A DNA stretch of 64,000 nucleotides from Panorpa germanica (lineage: Eukaryota; Arthropoda; Insecta; Mecoptera; Panorpidae). Positions 9,629 through 21,752 of this stretch are shown here, piece after piece. The stretch spans positions 94,628 to 158,627 of the forward strand of contig CAVMBN010000214.1 in NCBI GenBank assembly GCA_963678705.1, read 5' to 3'. Position 1 is the stretch's first letter; each line of letters begins with the position of its first letter. Position numbers and translations under genes: made by a program. The notes beneath the pieces are model-generated. The model was not told where the DNA came from. It searched no databases and worked only from the letters and a program-made list of their open reading frames with translations.

Positions 9629-10429
9629 TGTTGTGAATTGGTATTGGATTATCGCCGGGACGTTAGTTCTGATAATTAATTATAATATTAATTAACATAT
9701 GCTCGTTCTAAGGGAAGATTCTCAGCTGATCTAGTGCACCACGTTGTGTAGTTAGCTTCTAGACGTAGTTCTTCTTATGACGATTTCCAACAACCAATTA
9801 CAGTAGAAAAGAATTAACTCTCTTAAGATGATTAACAGGATTCTTGTTAAGACGGTGTATTGTTGCAATTTGAGAATACTTGAGCGGTCTAAAGTATAAC
9901 CTCGTTGCAACATACGACGGTTGAACAATTAGTATCTTTTAAATACTATTAATACAAACACTTTTATTAAAATATATCATTTATTCGTTGTAATATTATA
10001 TCTGCATACTTAATTACAATAGTATTTTATTAGATTAATAAAGATGTCAGATATAAAACAAAATGTAATTCTTAGTGTTATAATTTGATTAATAGTTAAA
10101 ACGTGCTTACTGTAGTACACTTTGATGTTACAATTGGAGTTATTGTACGAACGAAGTTACAATTAGTAATCATGCTCTGAGTGTCGTACAGTTTAATATA
10201 TAACGATTTATTTCACATCACCTAACGCCAATACTGGGTTACCAGTATTAAAACAATATAAATCTCCACAGACCAGAGACAATGTTTACAAGCGCTAATC
10301 TTAAACAATTAGTCATTACAATATTAATACTAATACTAAAACTGTTGACATAATATAATTCTTATGTAATAATTAACATTTATTATTATTAAAATAAAAG
10401 GTAAGTGCGACATATGCGTACTTACAACA
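9629..10429 (-). repeat. Gypsy 5' LTR (801 bp)
   Basis: Full-length partner of 2444-3244. On the minus strand it is the upstream LTR and would hold the promoter. It ends at 10429, followed by the ATGC duplication (10430-10433). Confidence 0.95.
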
Positions 10430-10433
10430 ATGC
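10430..10433. repeat. Target-site duplication ATGC, right of gypsy element
   Basis: Second copy of the 4-bp duplication (first at 2440-2443). The satellite resumes directly after it with ATTCATCTCTTTGG in the correct register. Confidence 0.9.
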
Positions 10434-12004
10434 ATTCATCTCTTTGGCAATATATTTGGTATCGTCTCCAGACTTTTATCCTACAGCCGCATTAACTTTA
10501 AATCCTCGAAATTTGTCGCATTAATTTTAAATCATCAAAATTTGATTTTTTCTGTTCTAGCGTAATTTGTACTTGAGTAAGTGCATGAGTGATTTTTAAA
10601 TCTAAAGGAATTGTCTCCAATATCACTTGCACCACTTTTGTAGATACAGTTCTGCAACAACGCGTCATCGTCAATAACATAGTTCTTTGCATGGAAGATC
10701 TGGAAGATTGATTCTGTAATACCATGCCGAAGCACAATACACAACTATTAGCATAAATGCCCCGTTGTATAGTGTCGGCATAGTTGCCGAGTTTAAGCTT
10801 CATTCCGTCCTTGTGACACGCGCAAGGTGTGTTACAAGTTTATCATTCGTTGTTACTGTATTTGTTTCGTAGCTTTGTAGCTTCAAGAAACTACAGATTT
10901 TATATATAGCAGGTCGAGAACGGCTTTCTAGGGTTTCTGTACTATTTGCACCGATAAGGATCACATTATCGTTGGCAAAACATATGTCTACACAACCTTT
11001 CGAGTGAGAAACACAGTTCTCGTCAAATACCATGTTCCAAAGCTCAGGCCCCATTACAGATCGCTGAGGACAACCTTTAGATAGTTGCCTTTTCATGGAA
11101 CGGTAATCGGTTTGTAAAATAATGTTCGACAATGAAAATAGTTCTCCATAGCGCAGTAGACGTACCTATAGGTTTTTGCCGGTCTAATTCTTTGAAGGTC
11201 ACTTGGCCACCGGACATCAACAAAGGCACACTGAATTTCTATAAATATCTCATATACATACATGTACTTATGCCTACTTACTTACCATTTGTTTGTTACC
11301 ATTGAATGTTCATGAACGATCAATCACTATTTCCAAGAAAACCGCATATATTGTTCACTTATTCACTTATAACAATTAATACACTCTCATTATTATTTAA
11401 AACACGCATTTATATAATCTAATTCTTGTGTTTTAATATTATTTATAGTTAATGTTATTCGACTTACTTGATAGTGGGCGGCAACCTTTTGTCTTCCGTA
11501 TATTTGTAGTGTTTATATGAGGTCTTCCTTATATATCTCTACAGATTTCTTGAATTTTAAACCACTTGATGTTTTAGCACTAACACTAACCTAATTATTA
11601 TCACTTTTTTTGTCTATCGCACTTATTAATGTCTTTTATCAAACATGAAAGTTACAAATTTGAGGTTATGTTTATAAGACCGCGTGTACGCGTAATGAAA
11701 AATTCGTTTTTAACACTGGTTTCCAACTGTCAAACTTTTGTAAAAACACTTTGTTTAGGGTAAATTAACACAAATTTAAAACAAACTTAAATACTTTTCG
11801 TTTAAAAAAGTATTCATATAATTTATTTAATTTTTTTCCATAATTAATTTCTCACTTTTAATCACTTTTTTCACCTAAAGTAGCAGGAGCCGATCACACA
11901 CATAGTAGATAGGAACCACTTGTGTTGCAAAGCAATATTAACGTCCTTGTAAACCAATACGTAGGTCTTCCTTTTTGTATTAAGTCCCATCTGTCTTGCC
12001 AGAG
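10434..12004. repeat. Satellite array block 2: rest of unit 2 and the first part of unit 3
   Basis: Unit 2 resumes after the gypsy insertion and ends at 11162. Unit 3 starts at 11163 and is cut after ...GCCAGAG at 12004. Subtracting the gypsy element plus its 4-bp duplication gives a unit 2 length of 1586. The decayed reverse transcriptase fragment is present on the minus strand (10498-11132). Confidence 0.95.
12001..12004. repeat. Target-site duplication AGAG, left of non-autonomous LTR element
   Basis: AGAG is repeated at 15142-15145. Uninterrupted units have a single AGAG here (CCAGAGCTTATG). Confidence 0.88.
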
Positions 12005-12283
12005 AGTTATTAAGTGACCCTAATATCATGCTTAAACAAGATAATAAATATATTATTATCCAAGTAACCAAATAATATTTAAATCACATAGACTTAAATC
12101 AATTTTGTTCTACTAATTGATTAATTCATTTGTTTAAGTACTTTAGTTATACTCCATCGAGGAGATAATATTTGTAATAAAAAATATATAATTATAGAGA
12201 AACTTTATTTATCAATATAAATCAAGTATATACTATTTTAAATATTGTTATTTACTAATAACATAACTAGCAATAACATAACT
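12005..12283 (+). repeat. 5' LTR of non-autonomous element (279 bp)
   Basis: It starts AGTTATTAAGTGACCC and ends AATAACATAACT. It matches 14863-15141 over the full length with five substitutions counted by eye. Confidence 0.93.
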
Positions 12284-12293
12284 GGCGCAGTCG
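12283..12293 (+). other. Primer-binding site, tRNA-Ser type
   Basis: TGGCGCAGTCG starts at the last base of the 5' LTR. It is complementary to the conserved 3' end of insect tRNA-Ser (CGACTGCG plus CCA), the primer used by 17.6/297-type gypsy elements. The match runs 11 bases and then degrades. Confidence 0.8.
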
Positions 12294-12480
12294 TCGTCTA
12301 GCGGCGGAGATACAACCAAAGCATCGTGACGGAAAAGAACAAATCTACTCACCCCAGGGAAGAAGATTCGAAAATTAAATAAAATTAAAAATAAGCTGTG
12401 TAAAATATAGTGAAGTGAACTGATAACTAAGGACCAAGGACAAAGGACTACAAGAAGATTAAAGGTTCATCTATTAATAT

Positions 12481-14304
12481 ATGGTAGATCAATTGAATTA
12501 CCTTTTTACACAATTGAATATAAATAAAAAAGAAAAAATGACAACGTCAACTAATAATAATTTCCAACAATATTTGGGAATGATAAAAGAGTATGATGGT
12601 AGATCCGAAGGCTTACCGGACTACATCAGAACAAGCGAATTGTTACTAGGACAATTTTTCAATGAAAATAAATTAGATTGCTTCGACAACGTCGCTTTAA
12701 TAGAAGCGATTCGGGCAAAACTAACTGGAAAAGCTGCCTCACTAATAGAAGGAAGGGATATACAGAGCTGGGCAGAAATTAAAATGACATTGACACAAGC
12801 ATTTTGCGACCCTAGAGATGAGATGTCATTACTGCGAGAACTGATGGAAATAAGGCAGAGGAATGAAACATTCCTTGAATTCTACGAAAAATGTAGAAAA
12901 TTGAGAGCATTATTATATGCTAACCAAAAATGCAATGGAGCAATAGAAGAAAGAAATATGAAGACAAAAATGTACGACGAAGTGGCTCTAAAATCTTTTA
13001 AAGCAGGCTTAAGGGAACCTTTTGGATCATTCTTGAGAACCAGAGCACCCACTACACTGGAACAAGCAATCTCTATTGTAACAGAAGAACAGAACGACAG
13101 GAATTGGCAAAGGCAAGAAAATACGAATTATAAACTGGCACAACAACCAGTCAGAATGACACAAAGAACATTCAACCACCCTAAACAATCTGAAAAATAT
13201 AATATTTCTCACACTTTCGATTTTAATGATAAACGATCATGGAGACAGAGCAATTCCAACACATCCGATTTTAATGATAATCAATCACGGAGACAGAGCA
13301 ATTTTCAACAACCCCATCAACAAAATTGGCGAGCACCAAATACAAAGGTCTCCAAAGAAAGCAACTTATGGAACCGATACCCTAATGAACCTATTAAGAA
13401 GCTGTGGACACCTATGGATACTACATCAGTAAATAATTCAGAGATTGGAAGCAGAGAAAATATAGCAATTAATAATATAACATCAAGTAATTTCCTACCC
13501 TATATAATTGATAACAAACTCAACATAAAATTACTTATAGACACCGGATCATCCAAAATCATAATTAACCCCAATTTGATATACAGAAATTTACCCCAAT
13601 GTATTTCTGAAGAAGCTTTTTGTATTCAGACGGCCCATGGTACCACATACCATAATAAAGTGGCTCACATCCCCATATTTCTAATATTTAAGAGTCAAGA
13701 CATTTGTAAAGTCTTTTTGTTTAAATGTAGTGATAAATTTGATGGATTACTAGGAATGGATTTATTGACAAAACTTGGAGCTAATATTAACTTCAATATA
13801 AAGATGTTAACCATTAATGATACCGTGATACCGATATACTTTCAGAATTCAAATAAATTGGAACTATATAATACTGAAATCAAAGTACAGAGTGAAAACA
13901 CTACAGATGAAGTTTGGAATACAGAAGTAAACGAAAAAGATGTTAAAACATTTATTAAAATAAAAACCGATGAAAATTCAATTGTTGAAGTAAACGTCAA
14001 ACAAGACACAGAAGATGAGAACATGCAAGATTTCAAAGTAGAAAATCTGCAAAATGTCAAACAAGAAACAAAGAATCAAGAAATACAACATTTTGAAATA
14101 CCAAATAAACAAAAGGTTAATCAACAAACAAAAAATCAAAACTTTCAAGATTTCAAAGTAAAAAATCAACAAAGAATCAAGCAAGTAACAGAAAAGCAAA
14201 CTATACAAGATATTGAAATAGAGAAACAACAAAACATGAAACAAGAAGAACCAGGAAAACAAAATATGCAATATTCCGAGGTAGAAAAGTCATACAGTAT
14301 TTAG
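12481..14304 (+). CDS. Gag-protease protein of non-autonomous LTR element, 607 aa
   Basis: From the ATG at 12481 (a second ATG at 12538 is an alternative), residues 30-210 form a retrotransposon gag-type helical region (EIRQRNETFLEFYEK, LREPFGSFLRTRAPTTLEQA). A Q/N-rich stretch (220-300) follows and no CCHC knuckle is visible. LLIDTGSSKIIINPNL (D354-T355-G356) is a retropepsin active site, with DGLLGMDLLTKLGANI (421-436) the second protease block. Residues 507-603 are nearly five copies of a 20-residue repeat, pattern KQxTxxQxxQDFxVxNxQxV, sitting where reverse transcriptase would be expected. The ORF ends at TAG (14302-14304), but the same frame stays open to 14808. Confidence 0.88.
   Translation: MVDQLNYLFTQLNINKKEKMTTSTNNNFQQYLGMIKEYDGRSEGLPDYIRTSELLLGQFFNENKLDCFDNVALIEAIRAKLTGKAASLIEGRDIQSWAEIKMTLTQAFCDPRDEMSLLRELMEIRQRNETFLEFYEKCRKLRALLYANQKCNGAIEERNMKTKMYDEVALKSFKAGLREPFGSFLRTRAPTTLEQAISIVTEEQNDRNWQRQENTNYKLAQQPVRMTQRTFNHPKQSEKYNISHTFDFNDKRSWRQSNSNTSDFNDNQSRRQSNFQQPHQQNWRAPNTKVSKESNLWNRYPNEPIKKLWTPMDTTSVNNSEIGSRENIAINNITSSNFLPYIIDNKLNIKLLIDTGSSKIIINPNLIYRNLPQCISEEAFCIQTAHGTTYHNKVAHIPIFLIFKSQDICKVFLFKCSDKFDGLLGMDLLTKLGANINFNIKMLTINDTVIPIYFQNSNKLELYNTEIKVQSENTTDEVWNTEVNEKDVKTFIKIKTDENSIVEVNVKQDTEDENMQDFKVENLQNVKQETKNQEIQHFEIPNKQKVNQQTKNQNFQDFKVKNQQRIKQVTEKQTIQDIEIEKQQNMKQEEPGKQNMQYSEVEKSYSI
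13999..14287 (+). repeat. 60-bp coding tandem repeat (20-residue period)
   Basis: About 4.8 copies encode lysine/glutamine-rich 20-mers such as KQETKNQEIQHFEIPNKQKV. Copies differ at many sites but keep the reading frame, which suggests past selection at the protein level or slippage in whole repeats. The tract lies between the protease and the integrase-like tail. Confidence 0.85.
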
Positions 14305-14808
14305 CAAGAAAAAGCAGAAAATAAGAAAATTAAAAAATTTAAAATAAAACGAAAAATTGAAAAGGAAAACAAAACTAAGTGCTTACCGGAAAAGCTAGAA
14401 GATTCAGAAAAAGAGGCACACACTATGTGGATAAATGTTCACAGAAAAGAAAAATATTATGAAAAGCCAACATATGAACAAAATGATATAAGTATAACAA
14501 TTTTCAACAAACCAGAGGAAAATATGATTGAAGAAATAACCAGAAAAAAAAACTATTGGGACTATATAAACAAACACATTCAAGAAGTATACATTAGAAG
14601 AAATGATAGAAGAGGAAAGATAACGAATCCACAAACAGGACCACATAAAGTAACAGCAATCAAAGATAATAAAGTATTAGCCATTTCCGATGCAGTCACT
14701 AATAAAATCAAAGATGTTCATGTAAAAGAAATTTCACAGAGAAAAATCAATACAAATACTATTGCTGCAGGACCCTTATCAGGAAACAGATGGGACGACT
14801 ACATCTAG
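14305..14808 (+). pseudogene. Integrase C-terminal-like tail of non-autonomous element
   Basis: This continues the gag-protease frame after the TAG at 14302-14304. The first ~40 codons are lysine/glutamate-rich. Later, NPQTGPHKVTAIKDNKVLAI and VHVKEISQ resemble the small C-terminal domain of gypsy integrases (GP.KV pattern). The D,D-35-E core is missing. The tail was probably joined to the upstream part by a large internal deletion of pol. It ends at TAG (14806-14808), 54 bases before the 3' LTR. Confidence 0.7.
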
Positions 14809-14851
14809 AAAAATCGAGACACCTTCACGAGATTTCTCTATTTTTCTCTCT

Positions 14852-14862
14852 AAGGATGGAGG
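14852..14862 (+). other. Polypurine tract of non-autonomous element
   Basis: AAGGATGGAGG directly precedes the 3' LTR (AGTTATCAAG). This is the position and composition expected for the plus-strand primer of reverse transcription. Confidence 0.7.
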
Positions 14863-15141
14863 AGTTATCAAGTGACCCTAATATCATGCTTAAACAAGAT
14901 AATAAATATATTATTATCCAAGTAACCAAATAATATTTAAATCACATAGACCTAAATCAATTTTGTTCTACTAATTGATTAATTCATTTGTTTAGGTACT
15001 TTAGTTATACTCCATCGAGGAGATAATATTTGTAATAAAAAATATATAATTATAGAGAAACATTATTTATCAATATAAATAAAGTATATACTATTTTAAA
15101 TATTGTTATTTACTAATAACATAACTAGCAATAACATAACT
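14863..15141 (+). repeat. 3' LTR of non-autonomous element (279 bp)
   Basis: Full-length partner of 12005-12283. It ends ATAACATAACT, followed by the AGAG duplication at 15142-15145 and the satellite in register (CTTATGCATATATGC). Confidence 0.93.
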
Positions 15142-15889
15142 AGAGCTTATGCATATATGCATTCATCTCTTTGGCAATATATTTGGTATCGTCTCCAGAC
15201 TTTTATCCTACAGCCGCATTAACTTTAAATCCTCGAAATTTGTCGCATTAATTTTAAATCATCAAAATTTGATTTTTTCAGTTCTAGCGTAATTTGTACT
15301 TGAGTAAGTGCATGAGTGATTTTTAAATCTAAAGGAATTGTCCCCAATATCACTTGCACCACTTCTGTAGATACAGTTCTGCAACAACGCGTCATCGTCA
15401 ATAACATAGTTCTTTGCATGGAAGATCTGGAAGATTGATCCTGTAATACCATGCCGAAGCACAATACACAACTATTAGCATAAATGCCCCCTTGTATAGT
15501 GTCGGCATAGTTGCCGAGTTTAAGCTTCATTCCGTCCCTGTGACACGCGCAAGGTGTGTTACAAGTTCATCATTCGTTGTTACTGTATTTGTTTCGTAGC
15601 TTTGTAGCTTCAAGAAACTACAGATTTTATATATAGCAGGTCGAGAACGGCTTTCTAGGGTTTCTGTACTATTTGCACCGATAAGGATCACATTATCGTT
15701 GGCAAAACATATGTCTACACAACCTTTCGAGTGAGAAACACAGTTCTCGTCGAATACCATGTTCCAGAGCTCAGGCCCCATTACAGATCGCTAAGGACAA
15801 CCTTTAGATAGTTGCCTTTTCATGGAACGGTAATCGGTTTGTAAAATAATGTTCGACAATGAAAATAGTTCTCCATAGCGCAGTAGAAG

Positions 15890-17015
15890 TACCTATAGGT
15901 TTTTGCCGGTCTAATTCTTTGAAGGTCACTTGCCCACCGGACATCAACAAAGGCACACTGAATTTCTATAAATATCTCATTTACATACTTGTACTTATGC
16001 CTACTTACTTACCATTTGTTTGTAACCATTAAATGTTCATGAACGATCAATCACTATTTCCAAGAAAACAGCATATATTGTTCACTTAATTACTTATAAC
16101 AATTAATACACTCTCATTATTATTTAAAACACGCATTAATATAAACTAATTCTTGTGTTTTAATATTATTTATAGTTAATGTTATTCGACTTACTTGATA
16201 GTGGGCGGCAACCTTTTGTCTTCCGTATATTTGTAGTGTTTATATGAGGTCTTCCTTATATATCTCTACAGATTTCTTGAATTTTAAACCACTTGATGTT
16301 TTAGCACTAACACTAACCTAATTATTATCACTTTTTTTGTCTATCGCACTTATTAATGTCTTATATCAAACATCAAAGTTACAAATTTGAGGTTATGTTT
16401 ATAAGACTGCGTGTACGCGTAATAAAAAATTCGTTTTTAACACTGGTTTCCAACTGTCAAAGTGCATGAGTGATTTTTAAATCTAAAAGAATTGTCCCCA
16501 ATATCACTTGCACCACTTCTGTAGATACAGTTCTGCAACAACGCGTCATCGTCAATAACATAGTTCTTTGCATGGAAGATCTGGAAGATTGATCCTGTAA
16601 TACCATGCCGAAGCACAATACACAACTATTAGCATAAATGCCCCCTTGTATAGTGTTGGCATAGTTGCCTAATTTAAGCTTCATTCCGTCCTTGTGACAC
16701 GCGCAAGGCTGTATTTGTTTCGTAGCTTTGTAGCTTCAAGAAACTACAGATTTTATATATAGCAGGTCGAGATCGGCTTTCTAGGGTTTCTGTACTATTT
16801 GCACCGATAAGGATCACATTATCGTTGGCAAAACATATGTCTACACAACCTTTCGAGTGAGAAACACAGTTCTCGTCGAATACCATGTTCCAGAGCTCAG
16901 GCCCCATTACAGATCGCAAAGGACAACCTTTAGATAGTTGCCTTTTCATGGAACGGTAATCGGTTTGTAAAATAATGTTCGACAATTAAAATAGTTCTTC
17001 ATAGCGCAGTAGACG
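15890..17015. repeat. Shortened satellite unit 4 (1126 bp)
   Basis: This unit lacks about 430 bp: the sequence jumps near 16460 from CCAACTGTCAAA straight to GTGCATGAGTG, removing the segment that contains the insertion hot spot. A second gap of about 29 bp follows CGCGCAAGG near 16708. The remaining sequence is in register. Both look like simple deletions. Confidence 0.9.
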
Positions 17016-20000
17016 TACCTATAGGTTTTTGCCGGTCTAATTCTTTGAAGGTCACTTGGCCACCGGACATCAACAAAGGCACACTGAATTTCTATAAATA
17101 TCTCATATACATACTTGTACTTATGCCTACTTACTTACCATTTGTTTGTTACCATTGAATGTTCATGAACGATCAATCACTATTACCAAGAAAACCGCAT
17201 ATATTGTTCACTTAATCACTTATAACAATTAATACACTCTTATTATTATTTAAAACACGCATTTATATAAACTAACTCTTGTGTTTTAATATTATTTATA
17301 GTTAATGTTATTCGACTTACTTGATAGTGGGCGGCAACCTTTTGTTTTCCGTATATTTGTAGTGTTTATATAAGGTCTTCCTTATATATCTCTACAGATT
17401 TTTTGAATTTTAAACCACTTGATGTTTTAGCACTAAGACTAACCTAATTATTATCACTTTTTTTGTCTATCGCACTTATTAATGTCTTATATCAAACATA
17501 AAAGTTACAAATTTGAGGTTATGTTTATAAAACCGCGTGTACGCGTAATGAAAAATTCGTTTTTAACACTGGTTTCCAACTGTCAAACTTTTGTAAAAAC
17601 ACTTTGTTTAGAGTAAATTAACACAAATTTAAAACAAACTTAAATACTTTTCGTTTGAAAAAGTATTTATATAATTTATTTAATTTTTTTCCATAATTAA
17701 TTTCTCACTTTTAATCACATTTTTCACCTAAAGTAGCAGGAGCCGATCACACACATAGTAGATAGGAACCACTTGTGTTGCAAAGCAATATTAACGTCCT
17801 TGTAAACCAATACGTAGGTCTTCCTTTTTGTATTAAGTCCCATCTGTCTTGCCAGAGCTTATGCATATATGCATTCATCTCTTTGGCAATATATTTGGTA
17901 TCGTCTCCAGACTTTTATCCTACAGCCGCATTAACTTTAAATCTTTGAAATTTGTCGCATTATTTTAAATCATCAAAATTTGATTTTTTCAGTTCTAGCG
18001 TAATTTGTACTTGAGTAAGTGCATGAGTGATTTTTAAATCTAAAGGAATTGTCCCCAATATCACTTGCACCACTTCTGTAGATACAGTTCTGCAACAACG
18101 CGACATCGTCAATAACATAGTTCTTTGCATGGAAGATCTGGAAGATTGATCCTGTAATACCATGCCGAAGCACAATACACAACTATTAGCATAAATGCCC
18201 CCTTGTATAGTGTCGGCATAGTTGCCGAGTTTAAGCTTCATTCCGTCCTTGTGACACGCGCAAGGTGTGTTACAAGTTTATCATTCGTTGTTACTGTATT
18301 TGTTTCGTAGCTTTGTAGCTTCCAGAAACTACAGATTTTATATATAGCAGGTCGAGAACGGCTTTCTAGGGTTTCTGTACTATTTGCACCAATAAGGATC
18401 ACATTATCGTTGGCAAAACATATGTCTACACAACCTTTCGAGTGAGAAACACAGTTCTCGTCGAATACCATGTTCCAGAGCTCAGGCTCCATTACAGATC
18501 GCTGAGGACAACCTTTAGATAGTTGCCTTTTCATGGAACGGTAATCGGTTTGTAAAATAATGTTCGACAATGAAAATAGTTCTCCATAGCGCAGTAGACG
18601 TACCTATAGGTTTTTGCCGGTCTAATTCTTTGAAGGTCACATGCCCACCGGACATCAACAAAGGCACACTGAATTTCTATAAATATCTCATATACATACA
18701 TGTACTTATGCCTACTTACTTACCATTTGTTTGTTACCATTGAATGTTCATGAACGATCAATCACTATTTCCAAGAAAACCGCATATATTGTTCACTTAA
18801 TCACTTATAACAATTAATACACTCTCATTATTATTTAAAACACGCATTTATATAAACTAATTCTTGTGTTTTAATATTATTTATAGTTAATGTTATTCGA
18901 CTTACTTGATAGTGGGCGGCAACCTTTTGTCTTCCGTATATTTGTAGTGTTTATATGAGGTCTTCCTTATATATCTCTACAGATTTCTTGAATTTTAAAC
19001 CACTTGATGTTTTAGCACTAACACTAACCTAATTATTATCACTTTTTTTGTCTATCGCACTTATTAATGTCTTATATCAAACATCAAAGTTACAAATTTG
19101 AGGTTATGTTTATAAGACCGCGTGTACGCGTAATGAAAAATTCGTTTTTAACACTGGTTTCCAACTGTCAAACTTTTGTAAAAACACTTTGTTTAGGGTA
19201 AATTAACACAAATTTAAAACAAACTTAAATACTTTTCGTTTGAAAAAGTATTCACATAATTTATTTAATTTTTTTCCATAATTAATTTCTCACTTTTAAT
19301 CACTTTTTTCACCTAAAGTAGCAGGAGCCGATCACACACATAGTAGATAGGAACCACTTGTGTCGCAAAGCAATATTAACGTCCTTGTAAACCAATACGT
19401 AGGTCTTCCTTTTTGTATTAAGTCCCATCTGTCTTGCCAGAGCTTATGCATATATGCATTCATCTCTTTGGCAATATATTTGGTATCGTCTTCAGACTTT
19501 TATCCTACAGCCGCAATAACTTTAAATCCTCGAAATTTGTCGCATTAATTTTAAATCATCAAAATTTGAATTTTTCTGTTCTAGCGTGATTTGTACTTGA
19601 GTAAGTGCATGAGTGATTTTTAAATCTAAAGGAATTGTCCCCAATATCACTTGCACCACTTCTGTAGATACAGTTCTGCAACAACGCGTCATCGTCAATA
19701 ACATAGTTCTTTGCATGGAAGATCTGGAAGATTGATCCTGTAATACCATGCCGAAGCACAATACACAACTATTAGCATAAATGCCCCCTTGTATAGTGTC
19801 GGCATAGTTGCCGAGTTTAAGCTTCATTCCGTCCTTGTGACACGCGCAAGGTGTCTTACAAGTTTATCATTCGTTGTTACTGTATTTGTTTCGTAGCTTT
19901 GTAGCTTCAAGAAACTACAGATTTTATATATAGCAGGTCGAGAACGGCTTTCTAGGGTTTCTGTACTATTTGCACCGATAAGGATTACATTATCGTTGGC

Positions 20001-20981
20001 AAAACATATGTCTACACAACCTTTCGAGTGAGAAACACAGTTCTCGTCGAATACCATGTTTCAGAGCTCAGGCCCCATTACAGATCGCTGAGGACAACCT
20101 TTAGATAGTTGCCTTTTCATGGAACGGTAATCGGTTTGTAAAATAATGTTCGACAATGAAAATAGTTCTCCATAGCGCAGTAGACGTACCTATAGGTTTT
20201 TGCCGGTCTAATTCTTTAAAGGTCACTTGGCCACCGGACATCAACAAAGGCACACTGAATTTCTATAAATATCTCATATACATACTTGTACTTATGCCTA
20301 CTTACTTACCATTTGTTTGTTACCATTGAATATTCATGAACGATCAATCACTATTTCCAAGAAAACCGCATATATTGTTAACTTAATCACTTATAACAAT
20401 TAATACACTCTTATTATTATTTAAAACACGCATTTATATAAACTAATTCTTGTGTTTTAATATTATTTATAGTTAATGTTATTCGACTTACTTGATAGTG
20501 GGCGGCAACCTTTTGTCTTCCGTATATTTGTAGTGTTTATATAAGGTCTTCCTTATATATCTCTACAGATTTCTTGAATTTTAAACCACTTGATGTTTTA
20601 GCACGAACACTAACCTAATTATTATCACTTTTTTTGTCTATCGCACTTATTAATGTCTTATATCAAACATCAAAGTTACAAATTTGAGGTTATGTATATA
20701 AGACCGCGTGTACGCGTAATGAAAAATTCGTTTTTAACACTGGTTTCCAACTGTCAAACTTTTGTAAAAACACTTTGTTTAGGGTAAATTAACACAAATT
20801 TAAAACAAACTTAAATACTTTTCGTTTGAAAAAGTATTCATATAATTTATTTAATTTTTTTCCATAATAAATTTCTCACTTTTAATCACTTTTTTCACCT
20901 AAAGTAGCAGGAGCCGATCACACACATAGTAGATAGGAACCACTTGTGTTGCAAAGCAATATTAACGTCCTTGTAAACCAA

Positions 20982-20987
20982 TACGTA
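20982..20987. repeat. Target-site duplication TACGTA, left of Polinton
   Basis: The 6-bp TACGTA is repeated at 36966-36971. A 6-bp duplication is the hallmark of Polinton/Maverick integration. Intact units have one copy (AATACGTAGGTC). The site is itself a palindrome. Confidence 0.93.
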
Positions 20988-21518
20988 AGTAGATGAGTAG
21001 ATCCGCTTCTAGGACAGTTTAGAAGTTGAGTTGGAAATTATTGGTGGTGGGGATGCATTTAGGTCACGATATGCAGAGGGGGCGTGGCTAGACTTGGAAG
21101 AATGTAAAAGGGGGTAATAGTGGGGTGAGGAGTGAGGTGGCGTGGCTAGACAATGTTGGGGTAATAGTGGGGTAATATGAAAGAGTGAGAAAGCAATAGT
21201 GGTAAAGAGTGAGATACCGATATTAATTCTTATGTTTGCTTTGTTATTGGTTATAAGATTATGACGTTGTAGTAGTTATATGACGTTATATTACACATGG
21301 TGGGGTATAATATGAAAGGTTATAGTATAATTTGTGATATATATTCTTATGGATTGTTTAACATAGATTATAACAATAACTATTACAATAACAGTGTTAA
21401 ATTATTTATAACAGTGTATTTATAGCGCATTTCTTCGAAATTTGCAAACAGCACATAGACACAAGCGCATTCCTTCGAATGTAACTTGAAGCACACGTGT
21501 TAGCCGACGTCAGCACAT

Positions 21519-21532
21519 GTTCTCATGAGAAC
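21519..21532. promoter_or_regulatory. 14-bp perfect palindrome in left TIR, next to a TATA box
   Basis: GTTCTCATGAGAAC is its own reverse complement. It lies just upstream of TATATAAA (21537-21544), about 210 bases before the start of the 129-aa ORF. The same arrangement is in the right TIR (TATA complement at 36403-36410), where it faces polB. It is a candidate binding site for an element-encoded or host regulator; this is an inference. Confidence 0.5.
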
Positions 21533-21752
21533 TTTGTATATAAATTATTCTTATGGGAACGTGTTGAATACAAGCGAATATTTTCCAAACGTAGACAAAT
21601 TTTTTGTTAAAACTGTGTGAGCGTAAGACCTATGTAACGGGATTCTGTTGGTGGAGGTGGTAAATTCATGTACAAATGTCACTTAAATAGAGATGATGTT
21701 GAGCTGTAATTACAGAGTAATATTTTCTTAGTGCAAGCTTAAGTTTAATAGT

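Larger units (their letters stand above)
2444..10429 (-). mobile_element. Ty3/gypsy LTR retrotransposon, 7986 bp, inserted in satellite unit 2
   Basis: Two 801-bp LTRs (2444-3244 and 9629-10429) bound an internal region coding on the minus strand in the order gag, protease, reverse transcriptase, RNase H, integrase. That order places integrase last, as in Ty3/gypsy. The ends are TGTTG...CAACA, with 4-bp target duplications on both sides. By eye the two LTRs differ at seven substitutions and no indels, so the insertion is not brand new. Gag and pol lie in one reading frame (8477 down to 3528), interrupted by five in-frame stop codons and no frameshift. No envelope gene lies between integrase and the 3' LTR. 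The copy cannot be autonomous without stop-codon suppression. Confidence 0.95.
12005..15141 (+). mobile_element. Non-autonomous gypsy-group LTR element, 3137 bp, lacking reverse transcriptase
   Basis: It has 279-bp LTRs (12005-12283 and 14863-15141) with AGTTAT...ATAACT ends and a 4-bp AGAG target duplication. The primer-binding site matches the 3' end of tRNA-Ser. The coding region holds gag, a retropepsin, a 20-residue repeat tract and an integrase-like tail in one frame broken by a single TAG. RT, RNase H and the integrase core are absent, so transposition would need a helper element. The LTRs differ at five positions by eye. The termini and the primer site point to the errantivirus/17.6-297 side of Ty3/gypsy, unlike the gypsy element at 2444-10429. 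Confidence 0.92.
15142..20987. repeat. Satellite array block 3: rest of unit 3, units 4-6, first part of unit 7
   Basis: Unit starts are 15890, 17016, 18601 and 20187. The block begins with the AGAG target duplication (15142-15145). Unit 4 is shortened (see separate entry). Unit 7 is cut at 20987, within AATACGTA, by the Polinton. All units carry the decayed reverse transcriptase fragment on the minus strand, for example 15225-15781, 17960-18570 and 19522-20057. Confidence 0.95.
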
